Shown here one piece after another: positions 1 to 6,910 of a DNA stretch of 11,590 bases. The notes beneath the pieces were generated by a model. That model searched no databases. It worked only from the letters and a program-made list of their open reading frames with translations, and was not told where the DNA came from. Position numbers and translations under genes: made by a program. Origin of the DNA: an uncultured Clostridia bacterium (GTDB lineage: Bacteria > Bacillota > Clostridia > Oscillospirales > Oscillospiraceae); assembly GCA_945918815.1 (NCBI GenBank), contig CAMEIU010000054.1, positions 1 through 11,590 on the forward strand, given 5' to 3'. Positions within the stretch are counted from its first letter, which is position 1, and each line of letters starts with the position of its first letter.

Positions 1-522
1 GCCCAGAATCGCCGCCTGCCGGTGGTCATCGGCACCACGGGCCATACCCCCGAGGAAAAGGCCCGGATCGCCCAGGCAGCCCGGGAGATTCCGGTGTTCC
101 AGTCGGGCAATATGTCCGTGGGCATCGCCCTGCTGATCCAGCTGGCCAAGCAGACCGCCAAGGCCTTCCCCGGCGCCAATGTGGAGATCGTGGAGATCCA
201 CCACAACCAGAAGCTGGATGTGCCCAGCGGCACGGCCCTGATGCTGGCCGACGGCATCAAGTCCGTCCGGCCCGAGGCTACCTACAACATCGGCCGCTCG
301 GAGAACGGCAAGCGTACCCAGGAGGAAATCGGCATCCACTCTCTGCGGATGGGCAATGTGGTGGGCATCCATGAGGTGCTGGTCACCACCGGCACCCAGA
401 CCATCACCCTGAAGCACGAGGCCCACGACCGGATGCTCTTTGCCGAGGGGGCCATGGCTGCCGCGGACTATCTGGCGGGACAGCCTGCCGGGCTTTACAA
501 TATGGAAACCATGCTGGGCTGA
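1..522 (+). CDS. dapB: 4-hydroxy-tetrahydrodipicolinate reductase, 3' part
   Basis: This is the C-terminal 173 residues of DapB, open at the left edge; the start lies outside the window. DapB reduces hydroxy-tetrahydrodipicolinate to tetrahydrodipicolinate with NAD(P)H in the cytoplasm, in lysine and cell-wall diaminopimelate synthesis. Visible residues 10-14 (IGTTG) belong to the end of the dinucleotide-binding domain. Residues 65-79 carry the family signature EIHHNQKLDVPSGTA, with the catalytic His pair and Lys71 and the substrate-binding SGT. The following GRSENGKRTQEEIGIHSLRMG stretch and the HEAHDR segment are also typical of DapB. Full-length proteins are about 250 residues, so roughly 75 are missing. 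The stop is 13 nt before dapH, which suggests one transcript with it. Identification is secure. Confidence 0.95.
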   Translation, partial: AQNRRLPVVIGTTGHTPEEKARIAQAAREIPVFQSGNMSVGIALLIQLAKQTAKAFPGANVEIVEIHHNQKLDVPSGTALMLADGIKSVRPEATYNIGRSENGKRTQEEIGIHSLRMGNVVGIHEVLVTTGTQTITLKHEAHDRMLFAEGAMAAADYLAGQPAGLYNMETMLG

Positions 523-535
523 AAGGAACGGAAGT

Positions 536-1228
536 ATGAACGCACAGGAAATCATAAACTATATCGCCACGGCGGAGAAGAAGACCCCCGTGAAGGTGTT
601 TATCAAGGAAAAAGAACCCATTGACTACGGCGCGGCCCAGGTGTTCGGGGCAGGGGACAAGATCGTCTTCGGCGACTGGAAGGAGCTGGGCCCCATCCTG
701 GAGGCCAACCGGGACAAGATCGAGGACCTGGTCATTGAGAACGACCGCCGCAACAGCGCCATTCCGCTGCTGGATATGAAGGATATCCAGGCCCGCATTG
801 AGCCGGGCGCGGTGATCCGGGAGCAGGTGACCATCGGGAAGAACGCCGTCATTATGATGGGGGCGATTTTGAACATCGGCGCGGTGGTCGGCGAGGGCAC
901 CATGATCGATATGGGCGTAGTCATGGGCGGCCGCGCCACGGTGGGCGCCCACTGCCACATCGGCGCGGGCACAGTCCTGGCCGGGGTCATTGAGCCTGCC
1001 AGCGCTACGCCGGTCATCGTGGAGGACAACGCCTTCATCGGCGCCAACGCCGTGGTCATCGAGGGCGTCCATGTAGGCAAAAACGCCGTGGTGGCCGCCG
1101 GTTCCGTGGTCATCAGCGACGTCCCCGACAACGCCGTGGTGGCCGGCGTCCCCGCCAAGGTCATCAAGATGAAGGACGAAGGCACCAGCGGGAAGACCGA
1201 GCTGCTGGATGCCTTGAGACAGCTGTAA
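536..1228 (+). CDS. dapH: tetrahydrodipicolinate N-acetyltransferase
   Basis: A 230-residue acyltransferase that transfers acetyl from acetyl-CoA to tetrahydrodipicolinate, committing lysine synthesis to the acetylase branch. The N-terminal part (about 1-85) has the DapH-type opening NAQEIINYI, the TPVKV segment and IENDRRNSAIPLLD (68-80). A left-handed parallel beta-helix of hexapeptide repeats covers about 88-210 (IGKNAVIMMGA, GEGTMIDM, GGRATVGAHCHIGAGTVLAGVIEP, AGVPAK). The whole protein follows my recollection of Bacillus subtilis DapH closely, which favours acetyl over succinyl transfer. The ATG at 536 is chosen because an AAAGGA-type ribosome site lies just upstream and it matches the family N-terminus. 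An in-frame ATG at 440 would run into the dapB end and adds no family sequence. It is followed by a palindromic repeat rather than directly by the next gene. Confidence 0.95.
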   Translation: MNAQEIINYIATAEKKTPVKVFIKEKEPIDYGAAQVFGAGDKIVFGDWKELGPILEANRDKIEDLVIENDRRNSAIPLLDMKDIQARIEPGAVIREQVTIGKNAVIMMGAILNIGAVVGEGTMIDMGVVMGGRATVGAHCHIGAGTVLAGVIEPASATPVIVEDNAFIGANAVVIEGVHVGKNAVVAAGSVVISDVPDNAVVAGVPAKVIKMKDEGTSGKTELLDALRQL

Positions 1229-1230
1229 GT

Positions 1231-1429
1231 AATGGACAATTGACAATGGACAATGATGGTGTCGCTTCGCGACGATTTTGATAAAGCACGATCGGACAAT
1301 GACGTAGGGGCGACCCTTGCGGTCGCCCGATCTCCTGCACCAACGGGCGACCGCAAGGGTCGCCCCTACGGACGTATTTCAGACAGGTGCTTCAAATCAT
1401 CCGCGAAGCGGATACGTTCATTGTCCATT
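1231..1429. repeat. nested palindromic intergenic element (MITE/REP-like)
   Basis: The 217-nt gap between dapH and patA is almost wholly filled by inverted repeats. The core is a perfect 27-bp inverted repeat, 1303-1329 against 1344-1370, around a 14-nt loop; its arms begin with CGTAGGGGCGACCC. Outside it, AATGGACAAT (1245-1254) is matched by ATTGTCCATT (1420-1429). Between these lie two small hairpins with related sequence, GTCGCTTCGCGAC (1261-1273) and ATCCGCGAAGCGGAT (1399-1413), which also pair with each other imperfectly. GGACAAT recurs at 1234, 1248 and 1294. There is no T tract after the hairpin, so it does not look like an intrinsic terminator. No protein is evident. It looks like a non-autonomous mobile or REP-type element. 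Confidence 0.85.
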
Positions 1430-1445
1430 CGTATCAGGAGGCCCT

Positions 1446-2588
1446 ATGGAACACCGCTTAAATCCAAACCTCATATCCTCCCCCCGCAGCGCCATCCGTG
1501 AGTTTGCCAAGCTGGCGGCGGCCACGCCGGGGTGCATCAGTCTGACCCTGGGTGAGCCGGATTTTCCCACGCCGGAGCCGGTGTGCCGGGCGGCCAAGGC
1601 GTCTCTGGACGCGGGCCGGACCCACTATATTCCCAATAACGGCGATCCGGCCCTGTGCCGGGATATCGCGGCCTTTGAGGAACGGACCCACGGACTCCAC
1701 TATGGGCCGGACGAGGTCGTTGTCACCGTGGGGGCCACGGAGGGGTTGTTCACGGCCCTGTGCGGCATCCTGGAGCCGGGGGACGAGGTCATCGTGCCGG
1801 TCCCGGCTTTTGTGCTGTATCAGTGCATTATCGGCCTGTGCGGCGGCAAGTTTGTCCCCCTGGACACCTGCCGCACCGGCTTCCAGATCACCGAGGCCAT
1901 GCTGGCCCGGACCGTCACGGAGAAGACCAAGGCCATTGTGCTCAATTCTCCCAACAATCCCACGGGCTGCGTGCTGAACCGGGAGAGCCTGGCCGCTGTG
2001 GCGAAGTTCGCCCGGGAGCGGGACCTGTTTGTCATCTGCGACGAGGTCTACCGGCAGCTGGTCTATACGGAGGATTGTCCCCAGTTTTCTACCCTCTATC
2101 CTGAACTCAAGGACCGGGTCATCGTCATTCAGAGCTATTCCAAGCCCTATGCCATGACCGGCTGGCGGGTGGGTTACCTGCTGGCGGACCAGCCGGTGAA
2201 GTCCCAGCTGGAGAAGCTGCATCAGTACGACGTGGTGTCCACCGTATCTTTCTTGCAGGAGGCCTGCCGGGTGGCCCTGGACCAGGACCCCGGCCCCATG
2301 GTGGAGACCTACCGCCGTCGCCGGGACTACGCCCTGACGAGACTGAAACAGATGGGCATGGCCGTCACCAAGCCCGAGGGCGCGTTCTATATCTTCCCGT
2401 CCATCGAGCCATACGGCCTCAGCTCTGCGGACTTCTGCACCCGCATGATTCAGGAGGCGGGCGTCGCCGTTACGCCGGGCTTCTGCTTCGGCGGCGAGGG
2501 CCATATTCGGATCAGCTACTGCTGCGCCGATGAAGTCCTGGAAGAGGGCCTGAACCGTTTGGAGCGATTTTTGCAGCGTCTGAAATAA
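1446..2588 (+). CDS. patA: N-acetyl-LL-diaminopimelate aminotransferase
   Basis: A 380-residue fold-type I PLP aminotransferase. In this context it converts N-acetyl-2-amino-6-oxopimelate to N-acetyl-LL-diaminopimelate using glutamate. Motifs: GEPDFPTP (36-43), N-P-T-G loop (NNPTG, 170-174), cofactor-contacting D199 in ICDEVY, Schiff-base Lys233 in SYSKPYAMTGWRVG, and the substrate carboxylate-binding Arg355 in HIRISY. The start MEHRLNP and the segment KPEGAFYIFPSI resemble Bacillus subtilis PatA, supporting this role over a general aspartate aminotransferase. The ATG at 1446 has AGGAGG at 1436-1441. The reading frame stays open further upstream, but only into the palindromic repeat, which is not family sequence. 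Substrate is inferred from neighbours; the family assignment is certain. Confidence 0.9.
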   Translation: MEHRLNPNLISSPRSAIREFAKLAAATPGCISLTLGEPDFPTPEPVCRAAKASLDAGRTHYIPNNGDPALCRDIAAFEERTHGLHYGPDEVVVTVGATEGLFTALCGILEPGDEVIVPVPAFVLYQCIIGLCGGKFVPLDTCRTGFQITEAMLARTVTEKTKAIVLNSPNNPTGCVLNRESLAAVAKFARERDLFVICDEVYRQLVYTEDCPQFSTLYPELKDRVIVIQSYSKPYAMTGWRVGYLLADQPVKSQLEKLHQYDVVSTVSFLQEACRVALDQDPGPMVETYRRRRDYALTRLKQMGMAVTKPEGAFYIFPSIEPYGLSSADFCTRMIQEAGVAVTPGFCFGGEGHIRISYCCADEVLEEGLNRLERFLQRLK

Positions 2589-2593
2589 TCGTA

Positions 2594-2727
2594 CCGGCGT
2601 GGGAGCGCCGGATGAGGTGGAAATGTAACGAACTTGCCGATAGTTCCTACAAAATAAAACATTTTCCCTGCACACCTCATCAGTCGGCCTTGAGGCCGAC
2701 AGCTTCCCCTCAAGGGGAAGCCTTGGT
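2594..2727 (+). repeat. palindromic repeat family B, copy 1 (left end shortened)
   Basis: The 178-nt gap between patA and the deacetylase gene is largely this repeat, which matches 6644-6770 in the same orientation with most positions identical by eye. It holds a long-range pairing GATGAGGTG (2611-2619) with CACCTCATC (2673-2681), a perfect 7-bp hairpin GTCGGCC-TTGA-GGCCGAC (2683-2700), and an 8-bp hairpin CTTCCCCT-CA-AGGGGAAG (2703-2720). The left end lacks the GGGGAAG-rich terminal arm seen in the second copy. It sits about 40 nt before the next start codon. No coding capacity is seen. Confidence 0.85.
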
Positions 2728-2766
2728 GCGGCGTGTGATGGATCCTTTTTACAAGGAGGAACCCAC

Positions 2767-3921
2767 ATGAATTTTTTGCAGGAAGCCCAATCCCTGGCTC
2801 CCTGGCTGACGGAGCTTCGGCGGGACTTCCACCGGCGGCCGGAGCATGGCAACAAGGAATTCCATACATCGGCCTATATCTGCCGCGCGCTGGAATCCAT
2901 GGGACTGGAGCCGAAGCGGCTGCTGGAGGCGGCGGTGGCGGCGGAGCTGCAAGGCGGCAGGCCCGGCCCCACGATCGCCCTGCGGGCCGATATGGACGCC
3001 CTGCTCATCCAGGAGCATACGAACCTGCCCTATGCCTCCGAGGTTCCCGGCATGATGCATGCCTGCGGTCATGATCTGCATATGGCGGCCCTCCTGGGGA
3101 CGGCCCGGCTCCTTTCGGACCACCGGGAGGACCTCTGCGGCGCGGTGCGCTTCCTGTTCCAGCCGGACGAGGAATTGGACGGCGGGGCCAAGCGGATGAT
3201 CGAGGCCGGGTGCCTGGACGGGGTGGACTGGGTCTTCGGGGCTCATGTGCGGCCGGAGCTGCCTGCCGGACAGGTGGGGGTCCGCTATGGAGCCAGCTAC
3301 GCGGCCTCCAATCCCTTTAAAATCACCCTGCGGGGCCGCGTCGCCCACGGTGCGGAGCCCCAGAACGGCGCCGACGCCATCGTGGCCGGCGCCCAGATCG
3401 TCACGGCCTTGCAGACGCTGGTCTCCCGCCGGGTTTCTCCCACGGAGTCTGCGGTGCTGACCATCGGCTCCTTCCACGCGGGCAGCCAGTGCAACATCCT
3501 GGCCGGAGAAGCCGTGCTGGAGGGAATTCTGCGGACCTTCGGCGAGGAAAACCGGAAAAAGCTGACCGGGGCCATGACGGACCTGGTGGAGGGCGTCGCC
3601 GCCGCCATGGATGTGGAGGCCATGGTGGACATCACCTGGGGCTATCCCGGCGTGGTCAACGACGAGGCGGCCACGGCGCTGGTTCAGCGGGCGGCGGAGA
3701 CGCTGCTGGGCACGGACCGGGTGACGGTTTTGAACGAGCCGGTCATGACCACGGAGGACTTTGGTTTCTTCCTCCAAAAGGTCCCCGGCTGCTTCTACCA
3801 CATCGGCGTGGGAAGCCCTGCACCACTCCATTCGGACCAATTCAACCCCGATGAATCCGCCCTGCCCGCTGCGGCGGCCCTCCACGCCCAAGTGGTGTGG
3901 GAAGCCATGGGACAGGCTTAG
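2767..3921 (+). CDS. ykuR: N-acetyldiaminopimelate deacetylase (M20 amidohydrolase)
   Basis: A 384-residue zinc-dependent amidohydrolase of peptidase family M20, subfamily D. It would remove acetate from N-acetyl-LL-diaminopimelate, yielding LL-diaminopimelate. Visible features: LRRDFHRRPE opening (17-26), ADMDALLIQE (74-83), the metal-binding HACGHD (98-103, ligands Cys100 and His102), FQPDEE (131-136, where the two Glu are the expected general base and metal ligand), GAH (158-160), and the C-terminal LHSDQF with His355. The middle section 180-290 is the dimerisation domain (GRVAHGAEPQNGADAI). The family usually has Ala where Asp134 stands; this is a mild variation. The start ATG has AAGGAGG 7 nt upstream. 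Related M20D enzymes cleave hippurate or N-acetylcysteine; the position directly after dapH and patA is the main reason for the specific call. Confidence 0.82.
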   Translation: MNFLQEAQSLAPWLTELRRDFHRRPEHGNKEFHTSAYICRALESMGLEPKRLLEAAVAAELQGGRPGPTIALRADMDALLIQEHTNLPYASEVPGMMHACGHDLHMAALLGTARLLSDHREDLCGAVRFLFQPDEELDGGAKRMIEAGCLDGVDWVFGAHVRPELPAGQVGVRYGASYAASNPFKITLRGRVAHGAEPQNGADAIVAGAQIVTALQTLVSRRVSPTESAVLTIGSFHAGSQCNILAGEAVLEGILRTFGEENRKKLTGAMTDLVEGVAAAMDVEAMVDITWGYPGVVNDEAATALVQRAAETLLGTDRVTVLNEPVMTTEDFGFFLQKVPGCFYHIGVGSPAPLHSDQFNPDESALPAAAALHAQVVWEAMGQA

Positions 3922-3926
3922 AGAAT

Positions 3927-3972
3927 GAAAAAAACCGGCAGACCGTTTCTTTTGCGGCCTGCCGGTTTTTTT
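3927..3972 (+). terminator. rho-independent terminator, probably bidirectional
   Basis: An 11-bp stem, CCGGCAGACCG (3935-3945) with CGGCCTGCCGG (3955-3965), has one mismatch and a 9-nt loop. It is followed by seven T (3966-3972) and preceded by a run of A (3928-3934). It ends the lysine cluster. Read from the other strand it has the same shape and lies directly at the stop codon of the convergent membrane-protein gene, so it can serve both. Confidence 0.93.
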
Positions 3973-4798
3973 ATGTTTCTGTTTTTTCGTCCGGTGTTTC
4001 CTCCGGCATTTCGTTCAGTACCGGAATAAACTGGCTGGCAATCTTGCCCTTGCCGCGGCGTTTGATGTAGAAGAAGCCGATGATGGAGAAGACCAGGGCG
4101 CCGATGAAGTTGACGAACAGGTCCTCCATGGTGTCGTAGAGACCGATGTCCAGATAACCGGGGACGCCCAGGGATTGGCCGTTGACCATGGTATCCTGGA
4201 TGTTGCCGACCCAGACGGCCACGTTGCTCATGGTGGGGTCGAGATAGGTGGAGGCGAAGGCGGTGATGACCGTGTCCTTCTGCATGTCCATGTGGAACAG
4301 CCGGTCAAAGGTGAACTCCCAGAATTCCCAGAGCACGCCCACGGTCATGGAAAAGCAGAAGGCCGCCACGGCGCAGTAGGCCGGGGACAGGGTGAATTTG
4401 ATCTTGCTGTCGCGGTTGAGAATGTCAATCAGGGAGAAGCCCACGGCGGCGGTCAGAAAGCCGCAGGTGGTGTGCAGCAGCGTGTCCCAGTTGGGATAGG
4501 TGATATAGTAGCTGCCCAGCTCGCCGAGAATTTCCGCCGCAAAGATGAACAGCAGGATGATGACCTCCAGGGTGTTCGGCAGGTCGATATTCAGCTTCCG
4601 CTCAATGATGGCCGGCATCAGGAACAGTACCAATACCAGCACGCAGACGAAGGCGCTCTCATAGCGTCCCTGGACGATGGATGAGATCAGGACGGCCAGG
4701 ACGATGAGACGCAGCACAAAATATAGCGTCACCACAACCCAGGACCGCTTCCTCGCAGCAGCCCGAAGCCGCTCCTTCCGGGATGGTTTCTCTTTCAT
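3971..4798 (-). CDS. multi-pass membrane protein, YjdF/DUF2238-like
   Basis: A 275-residue membrane protein of unknown function. After a basic N-terminus (KPSRKERLRAAARKR, likely cytoplasmic) there are about six hydrophobic segments near residues 21-42, 48-66, 76-96, 106-125, 137-157 and 228-246. A polar loop of about 65 residues lies before the last one, and the tail is acidic (EMPEETPDEKTET). Conserved-looking membrane motifs WDTLLHTTCGF (104-114), LWEFWEFTFD (156-165) and YDTMEDLFVNFIGAL (221-235) recall the YjdF/DUF2238 family, where similarly placed His, Glu and Asp occur. That resemblance is from memory and only moderate. An AAGGAG site lies just upstream of the ATG. It converges on the lysine cluster and shares its terminator. 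Nothing here shows a substrate or partner. Confidence 0.8.
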   Translation of the reverse strand: MKEKPSRKERLRAAARKRSWVVVTLYFVLRLIVLAVLISSIVQGRYESAFVCVLVLVLFLMPAIIERKLNIDLPNTLEVIILLFIFAAEILGELGSYYITYPNWDTLLHTTCGFLTAAVGFSLIDILNRDSKIKFTLSPAYCAVAAFCFSMTVGVLWEFWEFTFDRLFHMDMQKDTVITAFASTYLDPTMSNVAVWVGNIQDTMVNGQSLGVPGYLDIGLYDTMEDLFVNFIGALVFSIIGFFYIKRRGKGKIASQFIPVLNEMPEETPDEKTET

Positions 4799-4871
4799 GG
4801 CAATTCTCCTTCTCTTTCGATATCATTGAAAAAATGGGATTTGACGATGTGTATATGTGTGGTATCTACAC

Positions 4872-5004
4872 TGTAGGGCACGGCCACTGGACGTGCCGCA
4901 TGCAGGCAGCTGCATCCCGGAACCAACTGCCAAACGGCGCGTCGGGTCGCGGTCCAGACCGGCCTCTCTTGCCCTTTGGGCAATTCACCTCCCCGCGCCC
5001 TACA
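4872..5004. repeat. structured intergenic element with short terminal inverted repeats
   Basis: In the 262-nt gap between the two minus-strand membrane genes, TGTAGGGC (4872-4879) is matched by GCCCTACA (4997-5004). Inside are several small hairpins: GCACG/CGTGC near 4878-4898, ATGCAG/CTGCAT near 4899-4915, and TTGCCC-TTT-GGGCAA near 4969-4984. The sequence is GC-rich between AT-rich flanks, with ends resembling the TAGGGGC ends of the other repeats in this window. I see no convincing reading frame. It is probably a non-autonomous repeat element. The flanks hold only a ribosome site for the gene at 4798 and no certain promoter. Confidence 0.55.
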
Positions 5005-5060
5005 TTGGCAATACAATACATTAACAAGTTCCATTTTTTGGGATCACAAATAAGAAACGT

Positions 5061-5927
5061 TTATTGATCCTTCTCTTCCTTTTTCCTCTGGGCCAGGTAT
5101 TCGCGGATGGTTTCCACATGGCGGTGATGCCGCTCTTCGGTCAGATGGGGGAAGGCCTTGACCAGACGGTGATAGGTCCGATTCTTGCCCACCATTTTCC
5201 GGTAGGCCTCCAGCTTCTCCGTAAGCTCCGCCTTTTTGGCCTCCCGGGCCTCCTTGGATTCGGCCATCTTGGCGTCGAAGGCTTCTTTTTTGGCGTCCAG
5301 GGTTTCCTTTTTCTCCGCCAGGTCCAGCTTCGTCACGCCGTCGTAGAGGCCTTCTCCGATGTTGTCGGAGACGGAGCGGATCATCCGTGCCAGCTCCTCC
5401 GCGGCCTTGATCTGCCGGGGCAGCTTCAAAGCGGCGGCCAGAGTCAGGCCCAGGTCCGTCAGGAAGGTGGCGGAGAGGACGCACAGCAATATGATTCCCG
5501 ATGTGTGGGGAATCCAGCCGATCAGGGTCATGATCAGAGGATGGATGACCCGCACCACCAGGATGCAGGCCAGGCCCCAGAGGAGGGAGAAGGCCAGACA
5601 GATGTAGCCCTTGAAATTAAAGGGCATGGTGGAGTAGTCCCACAGCCTTTGATGGAGCAGCGTTTCCGCCAGCCAGCCTACCAGCAGCTCCAGGGCGGAG
5701 GTGATCACCACGGAAGCCGCGAAGAGAAGTGCCAGACTGTCGCCGAAGGGCTCCAGGGCTAGCAGGACGAAGCCCACGCCGAGACCGTAGATGGGGCACA
5801 CCGGGCCCAGCAGAAAGCCCCGGTTGACAAATTTGCCGGTCTTCACCGCCGCGAAGACCACCTCACTGCACCAGCCCAAAAAGGCGTAGATGAGAAAGAT
5901 CCAAAGAAGTTCATACCAGGTGTACAC
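5061..5927 (-). CDS. CmpB-type putative ABC transporter membrane protein
   Basis: A 288-residue protein with four to five hydrophobic segments in its first 170 residues (about 8-27, 43-58, 64-86, 107-130, 138-168), then a soluble charged tail. The opening, FLIYAFLGWCSEVVFAAVKT followed by GKFVNRGFLLGPVCPIYGLG, is diagnostic of the family annotated as ABC_trans_CmpB / putative ABC-transporter type IV in Firmicutes; I see no ATP-binding subunit nearby. The tail (about 200-250) is almost entirely Ala, Glu and Lys (LDAKKEAFDAKMAESKEARE) and should form a coiled coil, ending in a basic HRLVKAFPHLTEERHHRHVE segment. The start is GTG, with GGGAGG 7 nt upstream. This site lies inside the end of the preceding gene, whose stop is 2 nt before the start, so the two are probably translationally coupled. 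Transport activity is by family name only. Confidence 0.85.
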   Translation of the reverse strand: MYTWYELLWIFLIYAFLGWCSEVVFAAVKTGKFVNRGFLLGPVCPIYGLGVGFVLLALEPFGDSLALLFAASVVITSALELLVGWLAETLLHQRLWDYSTMPFNFKGYICLAFSLLWGLACILVVRVIHPLIMTLIGWIPHTSGIILLCVLSATFLTDLGLTLAAALKLPRQIKAAEELARMIRSVSDNIGEGLYDGVTKLDLAEKKETLDAKKEAFDAKMAESKEAREAKKAELTEKLEAYRKMVGKNRTYHRLVKAFPHLTEERHHRHVETIREYLAQRKKEEKDQ

Positions 5928-5929
5928 GC

Positions 5930-6517
5930 TCAGACCTCCCAGAAATCGTCCACGTCGATGACCGTGCCGTTGGGCTTGGTCTTGACGGTGTAGGCCGTGG
6001 CGGTCAGATCCTCAACGCCGCTCATGATCATGGCCAGACCCATAAAGCGGATGGCCAGCATGGCGCCGCTGAAGGGCCATACCAGCAGGACAACGCCCAG
6101 GGCCATGGTCAGCAGGGACAAAACCAGCATCCCCCACCATTTGCCCATGCCAAAACGCTTGGCTTCAAAGGCGGTTTGCAGCTTGAAGACGCCGCCGACC
6201 ACCGCGTAGATTCCCACGATCACCGGCAGCAGAGACAGAATGGCGTGGGAAAAGAAAATCAGCACAATGCCCAGGACCAGGCACAGAATGCCCAAGGCCA
6301 GATCGAACTGGAAGGCCAGCCGGTAGGGGTCCCTGGAAAAATAGCCGAACAGCTTCACAATGCCGTAGAGCATGCAGAGAATACCGAGGGCAATGCAGAT
6401 GACTTCCGAAGAAAACCTCGGCCAGATCAGCAGGACCACGCCTGCCAGAAGCCAGAGGGCGGAGAAAAGAAGATAGGTCCACTTGATTCCCTTCAAGTGT
6501 GAAAAACGACGGTCCAT
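5930..6517 (-). CDS. HdeD/DUF308-family membrane protein
   Basis: A 195-residue integral membrane protein made of short hydrophobic hairpins: helices near 13-31, 37-57, 70-89, 93-112, 128-147 and 151-171. Two internally similar units, LLFSALWLLAGVVLLIWP (16-33) and LVLSLLTMALGVVLLVWP (131-148), each end in the W-P that marks DUF308 repeats. The C-terminus is short and acidic (VIDVDDFWEV). The family includes HdeD of enteric bacteria, linked to acid resistance, but its biochemical role is unknown. The ATG at 6517 is preferred because AGGAGG lies 8 nt upstream. A GTG 42 nt further upstream is in frame but has no ribosome site. It is the first gene of a two-gene unit with the CmpB-like protein. 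Confidence 0.85.
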   Translation of the reverse strand: MDRRFSHLKGIKWTYLLFSALWLLAGVVLLIWPRFSSEVICIALGILCMLYGIVKLFGYFSRDPYRLAFQFDLALGILCLVLGIVLIFFSHAILSLLPVIVGIYAVVGGVFKLQTAFEAKRFGMGKWWGMLVLSLLTMALGVVLLVWPFSGAMLAIRFMGLAMIMSGVEDLTATAYTVKTKPNGTVIDVDDFWEV

Positions 6518-6610
6518 AAAAAACGCCTCCTGATAAGATGTGCCGATGCTGAAAATCACGCCGTAGTAGGTTGTTCATTCTAAATCCTGAAATTTCATTT
6601 TTGGCGCGCA

Positions 6611-6770
6611 CCCCAAAGCCTTCCCCTTGAGGGGAAGGTGGCGCGAAGCGCCGGATGAGGTGGAAAGGGCAGCGAATTTGCCAGTAGTTCCTGCAAAACG
6701 CAACATTTCTCTGCACACCTCATCAGTCAGCCTTGAGGCTGACAGCTTCCCCTCAAGAGAAAGCCTGGGC
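6611..6770 (+). repeat. palindromic repeat family B, copy 2 (fuller copy)
   Basis: About 160 bp in the 393-nt gene-free stretch 6518-6910. The left end, CTTCCCCTTGAGGGGAAG (6620-6637), is inversely repeated at the right end, CTTCCCCTCAAGAGAAAG (6746-6763), giving terminal inverted repeats. GATGAGGTG (6654-6662) pairs with CACCTCATC (6716-6724), and GTCAGCC-TTGA-GGCTGAC (6726-6743) forms a hairpin. From 6644 on it matches 2600-2727. No reading frame is supported. The rest of the gap holds the terminator at 6844-6886 and the leader of the DUF308 gene; I see nothing else there. Confidence 0.87.
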
Positions 6771-6843
6771 GCCCGTCTGCGCACTGTGGGATTGTCTTTT
6801 TCGTGATTATTATATATGCCATACCCTTGTTCATGCCATAGTC

Positions 6844-6886
6844 AAAATCCCCGCCGTGTCTGAAACTCGGGCACAGCGGGGATTTT
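6844..6886 (-). terminator. rho-independent terminator after the TetR gene
   Basis: AAAATCCCCGC (6844-6854) pairs perfectly with GCGGGGATTTT (6876-6886). GTG (6856-6858) with CAC (6872-6874) can extend the stem past a small bulge. On the minus strand the stem ends in a T run, 25 nt after the stop codon of the TetR-family gene. The flanking A and T runs make it usable from either direction. Confidence 0.82.
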
Positions 6887-6910
6887 ATACGATTTTTGGG
6901 CATTTCTGCT

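Noticed and set aside
404..1356. Long minus-strand frames opposite dapB/dapH
   Set aside because: They are antisense shadows of clear family-matching genes, produced by high GC at third codon positions; their low-complexity His/Asp/Gly-rich or Ser/Thr/Pro-rich translations fit no protein family.
1303..1429. CRISPR array or intrinsic terminator at the palindromes after dapH
   Set aside because: The repeats are inverted, not evenly spaced direct repeats with spacers, and no T run follows the stem.
1458..3891. Minus-strand frames of 465 and 380 residues opposite patA and the deacetylase gene
   Set aside because: Same shadow effect; no ribosome site and no recognisable motif, while the plus strand carries complete enzymes.
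4783..5067. Plus-strand 94-residue frame between the membrane genes
   Set aside because: It reads across the structured element, has no ribosome site and no family match.
5041..5070. Inverted repeat GGATCA/TGATCC at the end of the CmpB-like gene as a terminator
   Set aside because: The stem is only about six pairs plus a loose AT part, and no T tract follows it on the minus strand, so I do not call it.
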